Source: Flavobacterium sp. (GTDB lineage Bacteria > Bacteroidota > Bacteroidia > Flavobacteriales > Flavobacteriaceae). Taken from it: a stretch of 64,000 nucleotides of DNA. The stretch spans positions 62,001 through 126,000 of the forward strand of contig JADKHM010000004.1 of the NCBI GenBank assembly GCA_016721735.1, written 5' to 3'. Position 1 is the first letter of the stretch, and each line of letters opens with the position of its first letter. The notes beneath the pieces are model-generated. The model ran no database searches. It was not told the DNA's origin and saw only the letters and a program-made list of their open reading frames with translations. Below are positions 43,728-51,789 of the stretch, piece by piece. The position numbers were made by a program, and so were the translations under genes.

Positions 43728-43785
43728 GTTGTAGGTTGTAAGTTGCAGGTTAACGTAATCAAACCTACAACTTACAACCTACAAC
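43728..43785. repeat. inverted repeat with 24-base arms between cysS and yidD
   Basis: The left arm starts GTTGTAGGTTGTAAGTTG (43728-43751) and the right arm is its complement (43762-43785) with one mismatch; the loop has 10 bases. Each arm is itself built of repeated GTTGTAGGTT/GTAAGTT units. No T run follows, so a simple terminator is not clear. Confidence 0.88.
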
Positions 43786-43799
43786 GTACAACTCCAATT

Positions 43800-44030
43800 A
43801 TGCTTTCCAAAATACTACAATTTCCCTTTATCCTACTCATACGATTTTACCAAGTCGCGATTTCGCCATTCACTCCAGCGGCCTGCCGGTTCGAACCAAC
43901 TTGTTCTCATTATAGTTTGGAAGCAATCAAGACACATGGAATTTTTAAAGGAGGTTGGTTAGCAATCAAGAGAATTAGCAGTTGCCACCCTTGGGGAAAA
44001 AGCGGCTACGATCCTGTTCCGAAAAAGTAG
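43800..44030 (+). CDS. yidD: membrane protein insertion efficiency factor YidD
   Basis: The small protein (76 residues from the ATG at 43800) has the YidD pattern: a short N-terminal helix, then RFYQVAISPFTPAACRFEPTC SHYSLEAI in its classic form with conserved cysteines, and SSCHPWGKSGYDPVP. YidD is thought to help YidC insert membrane proteins. The longer frame from 43722 is rejected because it crosses the inverted repeat and its sequence is not conserved. lgt follows after 80 bases. Confidence 0.95.
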   Translation: MLSKILQFPFILLIRFYQVAISPFTPAACRFEPTCSHYSLEAIKTHGIFKGGWLAIKRISSCHPWGKSGYDPVPKK

Positions 44031-44110
44031 GTTCTCGCAAAGATTCAAGCGCTTTTGCGCAAACTCTATCAAAATTCTTTATTTTTACAAAAACAAAAAC
44101 CCCAAAAGTT

Positions 44111-45040
44111 ATGTCTTTACCCTTATCAATGGTTTGGAATCCCACCGAAGGAATCGATTTAGGTTTCTTTGTCATCCGATATTATAGTTTGATGTTTGTC
44201 ATCGCTTTCGGGCTGGGATGGTACATCATGAAACATATTTTTGAACGCGAAAACGAATCTTTAGAAAAGCTAGACTCACTGTTCATTTGGACCGTATTAG
44301 CGACGCTTCTCGGCGCCAGATTGGGCCATGTTTTCTTTTACGATTGGGAATATTATAGCAATCATCTGTCTGAAATATTACTGCCTTTTAGATTTGATCC
44401 TGTATTTGAATTTACTGGATTTCAAGGATTAGCCAGCCACGGTGCTGCCATTGCCATCATCATTGCCATGTATTTCTTCAGCAAAAACGTCATGCAAAGA
44501 CCATTGTTGTGGGTTTTAGATCGCGTTGTCATTCCAGTAGCTAGCGGTGCTATATTTGTGCGAATCGGTAATTTTTTCAATTCAGAAATTGTAGGGAAAG
44601 AAACCACCTCTTCGCTTGGTGTTCGTTTCGTTAGAGATCATTTTAGCGCCAGAGATGCGATGGCAAGAACACAAATTTCTAATGCCAAAGATGCCTATCA
44701 TGCGATTGTTACGGATCCTAAATTTGCAACCGTTTTGCAAGAAGTTCCTGCAAAACATCCGGCGCAATTGTACGAATCTATCTCTTATGTTTTTGTATTT
44801 GGAATCCTATTCTTCTTATACTGGAAAACCAATGTTCGCGAAAAACTTGGCTTTCTATTCGGACTATTCTTGGTTTTACTTTGGTCAGTTCGATTTGTTG
44901 TAGAGTACGTGAAGGAAAGTCAAGGTGGTATCGAAGAGTATCTGGGTCTATTCTCGACCGGACAATGGCTGAGCATTCCACTTATATTGGTAGGCTTATA
45001 TTTTGTTTTTAATGCCGAGAAACCCATCGAGGAAATCTAA
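44111..45040 (+). CDS. lgt: prolipoprotein diacylglyceryl transferase
   Basis: Lgt moves diacylglycerol from phosphatidylglycerol to the lipobox Cys of prelipoproteins, at the inner membrane. The start at 44111 (MSLPLSMVWNP) is the family start; the 43 codons upstream show no family sequence. The 309-residue protein has about seven membrane segments, the IRYYSLMFVIAFGLG region, GARLGHVFFYDWEYY, FQGLASHGAAIAI with the conserved SHG, and RIGNFFNSEIVGKETTS, which is the HGGL/RxGNFxN-type signature. A terminator follows its stop. Confidence 0.96.
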   Translation: MSLPLSMVWNPTEGIDLGFFVIRYYSLMFVIAFGLGWYIMKHIFERENESLEKLDSLFIWTVLATLLGARLGHVFFYDWEYYSNHLSEILLPFRFDPVFEFTGFQGLASHGAAIAIIIAMYFFSKNVMQRPLLWVLDRVVIPVASGAIFVRIGNFFNSEIVGKETTSSLGVRFVRDHFSARDAMARTQISNAKDAYHAIVTDPKFATVLQEVPAKHPAQLYESISYVFVFGILFFLYWKTNVREKLGFLFGLFLVLLWSVRFVVEYVKESQGGIEEYLGLFSTGQWLSIPLILVGLYFVFNAEKPIEEI

Positions 45041-45061
45041 AAAAAACATAAGACACATTCT

Positions 45062-45094
45062 AAAAGCCACTAGCATTTGTTAGTGGTTTTTTTT
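45062..45094 (+). terminator. intrinsic terminator of lgt
   Basis: AAAAGCCACTA pairs with TAGTGGTTTT around a short loop, followed by a T run of eight. Confidence 0.9.
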
Positions 45095-45099
45095 GCGGT

Positions 45100-45233
45100 A
45101 GCTGTTCCTGCTGTCCGCTATATCTTTTTATGCTGAACTTGTTTCAGTATCTGTCGACGTGATTGTAATTATTTTAAAGATACTGAAACAAGTTCAGCAT
45201 AAAAAGGATGCCGCTTCCATCAGGGCTAGGGCT
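45100..45233 (-). ncRNA. dispersed structured element, family 1, copy F (Flavo-1-like, long hairpin)
   Basis: On the minus strand it starts AGCCCTAGCCCTGAT and ends AGCAGGAACAGCT. The long inner hairpin (ATGCTGAACTTGTTTCAG...) matches that of copy B, except for two changes that are compensated in the facing arm. It lies between lgt and secDF, beyond the secDF terminator. Confidence 0.7.
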
Positions 45234-45401
45234 CCGGGTTCTTCATTCAACATTCGCTATTCCATATTCAAACTGCAAAAATCTTGAACTACGAACATTA
45301 ATTCGGCAGTAAGGAAACACCAAAATTCTCTCGCCCATTAATAGAAGTGAACCTGACCCACCAAACGCACTACAACTACCTAAACCCGAACAAAGAAAAA
45401 C

Positions 45402-45436
45402 CACCCCACCCTGCGGGCACCCCTCCAATGGAGGGG
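45402..45436. repeat. GC-rich intergenic palindrome
   Basis: CCCTCCAATGGAGGGG forms a short perfect hairpin next to CACCCTGCGGGC, also self-complementary. GC content is far above the surroundings. Similar GC-rich palindromes are common between genes in Flavobacteriaceae, from memory. Confidence 0.6.
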
Positions 45437-45437
45437 A

Positions 45438-45470
45438 ATAAAAAAACCCGATACTGATATCGGGTTTCTT
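45438..45470 (-). terminator. intrinsic terminator of secDF
   Basis: On the minus strand a 10-base perfect stem (AAACCCGATA / TATCGGGTTT) with a 4-base loop runs into T's. It lies 22 bases after the secDF stop. Confidence 0.9.
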
Positions 45471-45491
45471 TTATACATTTTAAAGAGGAGA

Positions 45492-48476
45492 TTAATCTCT
45501 ATTGTGCTCTTCTTCAATTCTTTCGTGTTCTTTCTTAGAAATTGTATCAACCAATACTGGCGTCGCAATAAACAACGATGAGTAGGTTCCAACTACGATA
45601 CCAATCAACATCGCGAAGATGAATCCTCTGATAGATTCGCCACCAAATACGAACATGATTAACAACACCAAAATCATCGTCAATGACGTATTGATTGTTC
45701 TCGACATCGTTGAGTTGATCGATTGATTTACAATCTGATTGAAGTTACCTTTAGCTTTACCACCTAAATATTCACGAACTCTATCAAATACAATTACAGT
45801 ATCATTCATCGAATATCCAATTACGGTAAGAATCGCCGCGATAAAGTGCTGATCGATTTCCATTCCGAATGGCATGTATTTCCAAAGTAATGAATAGATA
45901 CCCAATACGAAGATAACGTCATGCGCTACCGCTGCAATCGCACCTAAACTATATTGCCATTTTCTAAAACTGATTACCAAATACAATCCAACAATCAACA
46001 TCGCACCTAATACCGCCCAGTAAGAGTTGGTTTTGATATCATCTGCCACGGTTGGACCTACTTTAGACGCTTGTAAAATACCATATTTCTTACCTTCATA
46101 ACTATTGACAAATTTGTCATAAGTCATGTTGGCGTCATAATGCTTTTTCAAGTTGTCAAACAAAATTTGATTTACCGCTTGATCTGCTTCAGTTCCCGCT
46201 TCGTCAACTTTGTATTTTGTTGTAATTTTCAATTGGTTGTCTTTTCCAAAAACTTTGGCTTCTGCACTACCATCAAATACTTTTACCAATTCTTCTCTTA
46301 CTTGTTCAGCAGAAACTGGTTTTTCGAATCTAACTTGGAAAGTTCTACCTCCTTTAAAATCCACACCATAATTCAATCCGTGTGTTGATAAAGAAATAAC
46401 ACTCACAATACAAACCAAGATTGAAAATATGTAGGTGTATTTCTTAATTCCAAGGAAATCAAAATGGAAGTTCGTAAAGAAGTTTTTAGAGAAACCAGTT
46501 ACGAAAGTCAATTTGTTACCTCTGTTTACACTCCAATCCAATAAGATTCTTGTGATAAAAATAGAAGTAAATAAAGAGGTTGCGATACCAATTAATAAAG
46601 TTGTAGCAAATCCTTGAATTGGACCAGTACCAAAAATCAATAATACAGCTCCAGTTAAAACGTGAGTTACGTTCGCATCTACAATTGATCGCATCGCACC
46701 TTTCCAACCGAATGAAGCTTTAATTGCATCCTCAATGGTTTTGCCCGAGCGCAGTTCTTCCTTGGCCCTTTCGTAAATAATGATATTTGCATCAACAGCT
46801 GTACCCATTGTTAATACGATACCAGCAATACCTGGCAAAGTTAATACAGCTCCTAAGCTCGCTAGAATTCCGAACAAGAACAAAAGGTTGATGGCCAATG
46901 CAATGTTTGCAAACCATCCTGATTTACCATAATAAACAATCATCCAAAGTGATACGATCAAAAGACCGATAATCGCTGATGTTGTTCCGTTATCAATAGC
47001 TTCTTGACCTAAGGATGGACCTACCACTTCTGACTGAACAATCTCAGCAGCAGCTGGCAATTTACCAGCTCTCAATACATTCGCTAAATCTTTAGTTTCT
47101 GTAACATCAAAAACACCAGAAATTTCAGATCTTCCTCCAGAAATTGGACCACTAGAAACACCTGGAGCAGAATATACAACGTCATCCAATACGATGGCGA
47201 TGTTACCTTTTGTACTAAAAGCTTTTCCAGTTAATTCTTCCCATGATTTAGCACCTGCACCATTCATTTGCATGGTTACAGATGGCTTTCCTAATTGATC
47301 AAATGAATCACGTGCGTCAGTTACTACACCACCGCTCATAGAAGCTTGGTTATCTCTGTTGCCTTTTAAAGCGTAAAGTCCAACAGTTGTAACTGCTTTT
47401 TTAGTTTTCTCATCAACATCTGTTGAAGGTTTACCCCAAACAAATTTTGCATATCTTTTGTCAGCTGGCAACAAAGCTTTGATATCTGGACGTTTCAAAT
47501 AGCTATTAATAACAGCCGTATCTTTTGGGTCAACAACAGCTAAAACTGGTCCACCACCTTGCGCCACAAATTTATCAAGCAAAGGATTATCTCCTTTTTT
47601 AGTAGCAGTTGAATCTTTTACTTTATCATCTGTCAACAACTTATTGATAGAGTCATTGGCAGCAGTCGCAGTTTCTGTAGCAGGCTCAACAGCTTTTTCA
47701 GTAGCTTTTAATGCGTTATTGGTAGCCATTAAGAAGTTACCTAAATCATCAATTTTATAGGTTTCCCAAAACTCTAATTGTGCAGTACTTTGCAATAATT
47801 TCTTGATACGATCTACGTCTTTAGCCCCTGGAAGTTCTACTAAGATTCTTCCTGATTGTCCTAATTTTTGTATGTTTGGTTGTGTTACTCCAAACTTATC
47901 GATACGTTTTCTTAATACTTCGAAGGCGCTGTCAATAGACTCATCTACTTTTCTGCGAATTACTTTCTTTGTTTCTTCGTCGGTCATTTTGAAATTAACC
48001 TCATCACCTAAAGTTTTGTTTGCAAAAATTTCAGGAGAAGCCAATTTGGTGGTTCCGTTAGAAACTGCTTCAAATTCTCTGAAGAATACATCTAGGTAAT
48101 CTTCGTTTCCTTGACGATTTTTAGTAGCGTTCGCCAAAGCTTGGTTGAAAACTGGATTCTTAGAATTGTTTGACAATCCTTTTACAATGTCCTTTACAGA
48201 AATTTGAAGTTGTACATTGATTCCTCCTTCTAAGTCTAGCCCTTTGTTGATTTTTTTGTCTTTCACTTCGTTGTAAGTGAAATCAGTAAATCCAAGACTG
48301 AATACTTTTTCTTTCCCAATGGAATCTAAATACTTTAATTCTTTTTCGGAATTGCCTTTCGCAAATATTTTCGCGTCATTTTCTACATTCTGCGATACGA
48401 AAGTGAAAGAAAGTTGGTAAATACTTACCAATGCAAATAAAATTGCAAAAAATTTAACTAGTCCTCTATTCTGCAT
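45492..48476 (-). CDS. secDF: fused protein translocase subunit SecDF
   Basis: The 994-residue product joins SecD and SecF, which use the proton gradient to pull preproteins across the inner membrane. The SecD half has the first helix, the conserved GLDLEGGINVQLQ, a periplasmic domain with an Ala/Thr-rich insertion (about residues 265-300), and five membrane segments; the SecF half (from about residue 670) begins with a helix and NYGVDFKGGRTFQVRF. Twelve membrane segments are expected. Fusion is usual in Bacteroidota. A strong promoter lies about 125 bases upstream of the start and a terminator just after the stop, so the gene stands alone. Confidence 0.97.
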   Translation of the reverse strand: MQNRGLVKFFAILFALVSIYQLSFTFVSQNVENDAKIFAKGNSEKELKYLDSIGKEKVFSLGFTDFTYNEVKDKKINKGLDLEGGINVQLQISVKDIVKGLSNNSKNPVFNQALANATKNRQGNEDYLDVFFREFEAVSNGTTKLASPEIFANKTLGDEVNFKMTDEETKKVIRRKVDESIDSAFEVLRKRIDKFGVTQPNIQKLGQSGRILVELPGAKDVDRIKKLLQSTAQLEFWETYKIDDLGNFLMATNNALKATEKAVEPATETATAANDSINKLLTDDKVKDSTATKKGDNPLLDKFVAQGGGPVLAVVDPKDTAVINSYLKRPDIKALLPADKRYAKFVWGKPSTDVDEKTKKAVTTVGLYALKGNRDNQASMSGGVVTDARDSFDQLGKPSVTMQMNGAGAKSWEELTGKAFSTKGNIAIVLDDVVYSAPGVSSGPISGGRSEISGVFDVTETKDLANVLRAGKLPAAAEIVQSEVVGPSLGQEAIDNGTTSAIIGLLIVSLWMIVYYGKSGWFANIALAINLLFLFGILASLGAVLTLPGIAGIVLTMGTAVDANIIIYERAKEELRSGKTIEDAIKASFGWKGAMRSIVDANVTHVLTGAVLLIFGTGPIQGFATTLLIGIATSLFTSIFITRILLDWSVNRGNKLTFVTGFSKNFFTNFHFDFLGIKKYTYIFSILVCIVSVISLSTHGLNYGVDFKGGRTFQVRFEKPVSAEQVREELVKVFDGSAEAKVFGKDNQLKITTKYKVDEAGTEADQAVNQILFDNLKKHYDANMTYDKFVNSYEGKKYGILQASKVGPTVADDIKTNSYWAVLGAMLIVGLYLVISFRKWQYSLGAIAAVAHDVIFVLGIYSLLWKYMPFGMEIDQHFIAAILTVIGYSMNDTVIVFDRVREYLGGKAKGNFNQIVNQSINSTMSRTINTSLTMILVLLIMFVFGGESIRGFIFAMLIGIVVGTYSSLFIATPVLVDTISKKEHERIEEEHNRD

Positions 48477-48599
48477 TATTACTAATAATTAATTAATTTT
48501 CGTTTGTAATATTTTATTTAAAAGTTAATAAAACATTGAGTTTTGAAAATTTTATAAAAAAATTCACTCAGACAACACTTCTCCAATTTTTAAAACGAG

Positions 48600-48630
48600 C
48601 AAATATATAATTTACGATAAGATTAACCAA
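48600..48630 (-). promoter_or_regulatory. promoter of secDF
   Basis: On the minus strand TTG (48628-48630) and a perfect -7 octamer TATATTTG (48600-48607) are 20 bases apart. This gives a transcript with an AT-rich leader of about 115 bases before the secDF start. Confidence 0.72.
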
Positions 48631-48650
48631 TTTATTTATCGATTAATCTC

Positions 48651-48680
48651 AAAAAAAAGACTGCGAAACTGCAGTCTTCT
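48651..48680 (-). terminator. intrinsic terminator of mdh
   Basis: An 8-base perfect stem (AAGACTGC / GCAGTCTT) with a 6-base loop is followed on the minus strand by eight T's. It ends about 20 bases after the mdh stop. Confidence 0.92.
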
Positions 48681-48699
48681 TTTTATGTCATGAAAAAAC

Positions 48700-49635
48700 T
48701 TATGCTAAAACCGATTTTAAGTCAGCATTCATACTTCGAACTGCTGCTGCACTTTTCTCAAAAGCTGCTTTTTCTTTCTCATCTAATGCAATTGTAACGA
48801 TCTCCTCTATACCATTTTTACCGATAATACATGGCACGCCAATACAAATGTCACTTTGTCCGTACTCTCCTTCTAACATGACCGAACAAGCAATCATTTT
48901 CTTTTGATCGTTTAAGATACTGTCTACTAAGTAAGCCACAGAAGCACCTGGCGCATACCAAGCTGAAGTTCCTAGAAGACCTGTAAGTGTTGCTCCTCCC
49001 ACCATCGTATCGGCAGCTACTTTGTCTAATTGTTCTTGAGATAAGAATTCAGAAACTGGAATCCCATTGTAAGACGCCAATCGTGTTAATGGAATCATTG
49101 TTGTATCTCCATGTCCACCAATTACCATCGCAGAGATGTCGTTGATTGGTTTGTCTAGTGCTTTTGACAAGTAATATTTAAAACGAGAGCTATCCAAAGC
49201 ACCACCCATTCCAATAATTCTGTTTTTAGGTAAACCAGTAGCTTTCAATGCCAAATAAGTCATTGTATCCATTGGATTAGAAACCACAACCACGATGGTA
49301 TTTGGAGAATGCGCTAAAACGTTATCCACTACCGATTTTACAATCCCAGCATTTATTCCGATTAATTCCTCGCGAGTCATTCCTGGTTTTCTTGGTATTC
49401 CAGAAGTAATCACAACGACATCGCTGTTAGCAGTTTTTGAATAATCATTGGTAATACCATTTACTTTAGTATTAAAACCTGTATTGGCAGCACACTGAGA
49501 AATATCCATTGCCTTTCCTTCGGCAAATCCTTCCTTAATATCCAATACTACTACTTCACTGGCAATGCCTCTGTAGGCAATCACGTCTGCACAGGTCGCT
49601 CCTACGTTGCCTGCTCCTACTATGGTAACTTTCAT
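48700..49635 (-). CDS. mdh: malate dehydrogenase
   Basis: The enzyme interconverts malate and oxaloacetate with NAD in the citric acid cycle. The 311-residue protein is of the LDH-like MDH type: the Rossmann motif GAGNVGATCADVIA is at the N-terminus, the substrate-binding arginines are in GIPRKPGMTREELIGIN, and the catalytic His is in IGGHGDTTM. VSNPMDTMTYLA is also typical. It is flanked by its own terminator and by a hairpin-rich gap to gyrB. Confidence 0.97.
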   Translation of the reverse strand: MKVTIVGAGNVGATCADVIAYRGIASEVVVLDIKEGFAEGKAMDISQCAANTGFNTKVNGITNDYSKTANSDVVVITSGIPRKPGMTREELIGINAGIVKSVVDNVLAHSPNTIVVVVSNPMDTMTYLALKATGLPKNRIIGMGGALDSSRFKYYLSKALDKPINDISAMVIGGHGDTTMIPLTRLASYNGIPVSEFLSQEQLDKVAADTMVGGATLTGLLGTSAWYAPGASVAYLVDSILNDQKKMIACSVMLEGEYGQSDICIGVPCIIGKNGIEEIVTIALDEKEKAAFEKSAAAVRSMNADLKSVLA

Positions 49636-49676
49636 TTTTTTTCTATTTTGAATTATGAATTTTAAATTTTGAATGT

Positions 49677-49716
49677 ATTTTGAATTCTAAATCATTCAAT
49701 ATTTAGAATTCAAAAT
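49677..49716. repeat. perfect 16-base inverted repeat between gyrB and mdh
   Basis: ATTTTGAATTCTAAAT and its exact complement are separated by 8 bases. Further AATTTTGAAT-like pieces flank it on both sides, so the 92-base gap is almost entirely made of one AT-rich repeat. No T run follows on the minus strand. Confidence 0.85.
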
Positions 49717-49727
49717 TTAGAATAATC

Positions 49728-51668
49728 TTATGCATCAATGTTGGCGTACACCGCATTCTTCTCAATGAATTCTCTTCGTGGCGGAACCTCATCGCCCATC
49801 AACATGGAGAACACTTGATCAGCTTCTGCTAGACTATCAATATTAACTTGACGTAAGGTTCTAAAATTAGGATCCATTGTTGTTTCCCACAATTGCTCTG
49901 CATTCATTTCACCCAAACCTTTATAACGCTGAATTGCTGCGCTTCCGCCCATTTTTTCGTTGGCGATATCACGTTGATCGTCATTCCAAGCGTATTCTTT
50001 TTTGTTTCCTTTCTTAACCAAATATAAAGGTGGCGCTGCAATATAAACGTGTCCTTGTTCAATCAGTTCTTTCATGAATCTGAAGAAGAACGTTAATATT
50101 AAGGTAGAAATGTGACTTCCATCGACGTCGGCATCACACATAATAATTACTTTATGGTAACGCAGCTTTTCTAAATTCAAAGCCTTGCTATCTTCTTCTG
50201 TTCCTATCGTTACGCCCAATGCGGTAAAAATATTTCGAATCTCTTCGTTTTCGAAAACTTTGTGGTGCATGGCTTTCTCTACGTTTAAGATTTTTCCACG
50301 TAAAGGCAAAATGGCTTGGAAATTTCGATCTCGACCTTGCTTTGCTGTTCCACCAGCCGAATCTCCCTCGACCAAATATACTTCGCATTTTGCTGGATCT
50401 TGCTCCGAACAATCTGATAATTTCCCTGGCAATCCACCGCCACCTAAAACAGTTTTACGTTGCACCATTTCACGCGCTTTCTTCGCTGCGTGACGGGCTT
50501 GAGCTGCCAAGATTACTTTTTGCACGATGATACGAGCGTCATTTGGATTCTCTTCCAAATAATTTTCGATCATTTCACTCACCGCTTGGCTCACTGGAGA
50601 AACCACTTCTCTGTTTCCTAATTTGGTTTTCGTTTGACCTTCAAATTGAGGTTCAGCCACTTTCACCGAGATAATCGCAGTCAATCCTTCACGGAAGTCA
50701 TCTCCAGCAATCTCGAATTTCAATTTATCTAACATTCCAGAGGCATCCGCATATTTCTTTAAAGAACGTGTCAATCCCGTTCTGAAACCTTGCAAATGCG
50801 TTCCTCCTTCGTGCGTATTGATATTGTTTACGTACGAGAAAATATTTTCTGTATAACTCGTGTTATAGATTAACGCAACTTCAACCGGAATTTCTCCTTT
50901 TTCATTATCCATAGAGATAACGTGGGAAATAATAGGCTCGCGATTACCATCTAAATAACGGATATATTCTTTCAATCCTTCGTCAGAATGAAATATTTCT
51001 TGAATAAAATTGCCGTCTTTATCTTTTTCTCTTTTATCTGTAAAAGTGATGGTGATTCCTTTGTTCAAAAACGACAATTCACGCATACGAGCAGACAATG
51101 TCTCATAGGTAAATTCTGTAGTTTGCGTGAAGATTTGTTCATCAGGATAAAACGTTTGCATCGTACCGCGTTTGGTTGTTTCACCAATTTGCTTTACAGG
51201 ATATAACGCTTTACCTCTTTCGTATTCTTGTTCGTAGATTTTTCCGTCTCTAAAAACCGTCGAACGCATGTGCTTTGACAAGGCATTTACTACAGAAACT
51301 CCAACTCCGTGAAGTCCTCCAGAGACTTTATACGAGTCTTTGTCAAACTTTCCTCCTGCTCCAATTTTGGTCATTACGACCTCGAGCGCAGAAACGCCTT
51401 CTTTTTTATGTAAATCGACTGGAATACCACGTCCGTTATCTTCCACCGTAACCGAACCGTCTTCATTAATCGCAACGCCAATTGTGTCGCAATGTCCGCC
51501 CATGGCCTCGTCAATCGAGTTGTCTACTACTTCGTAAACCAAATGGTGTAAACCTCTTACACCTACATCTCCAATATACATCGATGGACGCATTCTTACG
51601 TGCTCCATTCCTTCTAATGCCTGAATACTATCTGCCGAATAATTGTGCTTCTTGATTTCTTCGCTCAT
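49728..51668 (-). CDS. gyrB: DNA gyrase subunit B
   Basis: GyrB is the ATPase half of gyrase, which puts negative supercoils into DNA. Taken from the ATG at 51668 (MSEEIKKHNYSADSIQ), it has 646 residues. The ATPase domain shows RPSMYIGDVG, VVDNSIDEAMGGH, EDNGRGIP and GLHGVGVSVVNALS; the TOPRIM domain shows YLVEGDSAGGTAKQGRDR and DADVDGSHI; the end has the IQRYKGLGEMN signature. The insertion found in E. coli GyrB is absent, as usual outside Proteobacteria. On the minus strand a -7 octamer (TATATTTG, 51708-51715) lies about 40 bases upstream. Confidence 0.98.
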   Translation of the reverse strand: MSEEIKKHNYSADSIQALEGMEHVRMRPSMYIGDVGVRGLHHLVYEVVDNSIDEAMGGHCDTIGVAINEDGSVTVEDNGRGIPVDLHKKEGVSALEVVMTKIGAGGKFDKDSYKVSGGLHGVGVSVVNALSKHMRSTVFRDGKIYEQEYERGKALYPVKQIGETTKRGTMQTFYPDEQIFTQTTEFTYETLSARMRELSFLNKGITITFTDKREKDKDGNFIQEIFHSDEGLKEYIRYLDGNREPIISHVISMDNEKGEIPVEVALIYNTSYTENIFSYVNNINTHEGGTHLQGFRTGLTRSLKKYADASGMLDKLKFEIAGDDFREGLTAIISVKVAEPQFEGQTKTKLGNREVVSPVSQAVSEMIENYLEENPNDARIIVQKVILAAQARHAAKKAREMVQRKTVLGGGGLPGKLSDCSEQDPAKCEVYLVEGDSAGGTAKQGRDRNFQAILPLRGKILNVEKAMHHKVFENEEIRNIFTALGVTIGTEEDSKALNLEKLRYHKVIIMCDADVDGSHISTLILTFFFRFMKELIEQGHVYIAAPPLYLVKKGNKKEYAWNDDQRDIANEKMGGSAAIQRYKGLGEMNAEQLWETTMDPNFRTLRQVNIDSLAEADQVFSMLMGDEVPPRREFIEKNAVYANIDA

Positions 51669-51789
51669 AAAAATTTTCTCTAAAAAATGTGTTTTTTGTC
51701 TAACACGCAAATATATTAAAACAGGAACGATTTCATAGTAAAAATGCGGTAAATGGACATGAAGTTATTAACATTATGTTGATTTATTT

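Noticed and set aside
43722..43799. Longer yidD reading frame starting at 43722
   Set aside because: The extra 26 codons run through the inverted repeat at 43728-43785, and YidD homology begins at the ATG at 43800.
43888..43897. GGTTCGAACC, resembling the T-arm of a tRNA
   Set aside because: It lies inside yidD at the codons for RFEPT and no cloverleaf surrounds it.
43982..44110. Longer lgt reading frame starting at 43982
   Set aside because: It would overlap yidD by 49 bases and encodes a basic, unconserved leader. The family start is the ATG at 44111.
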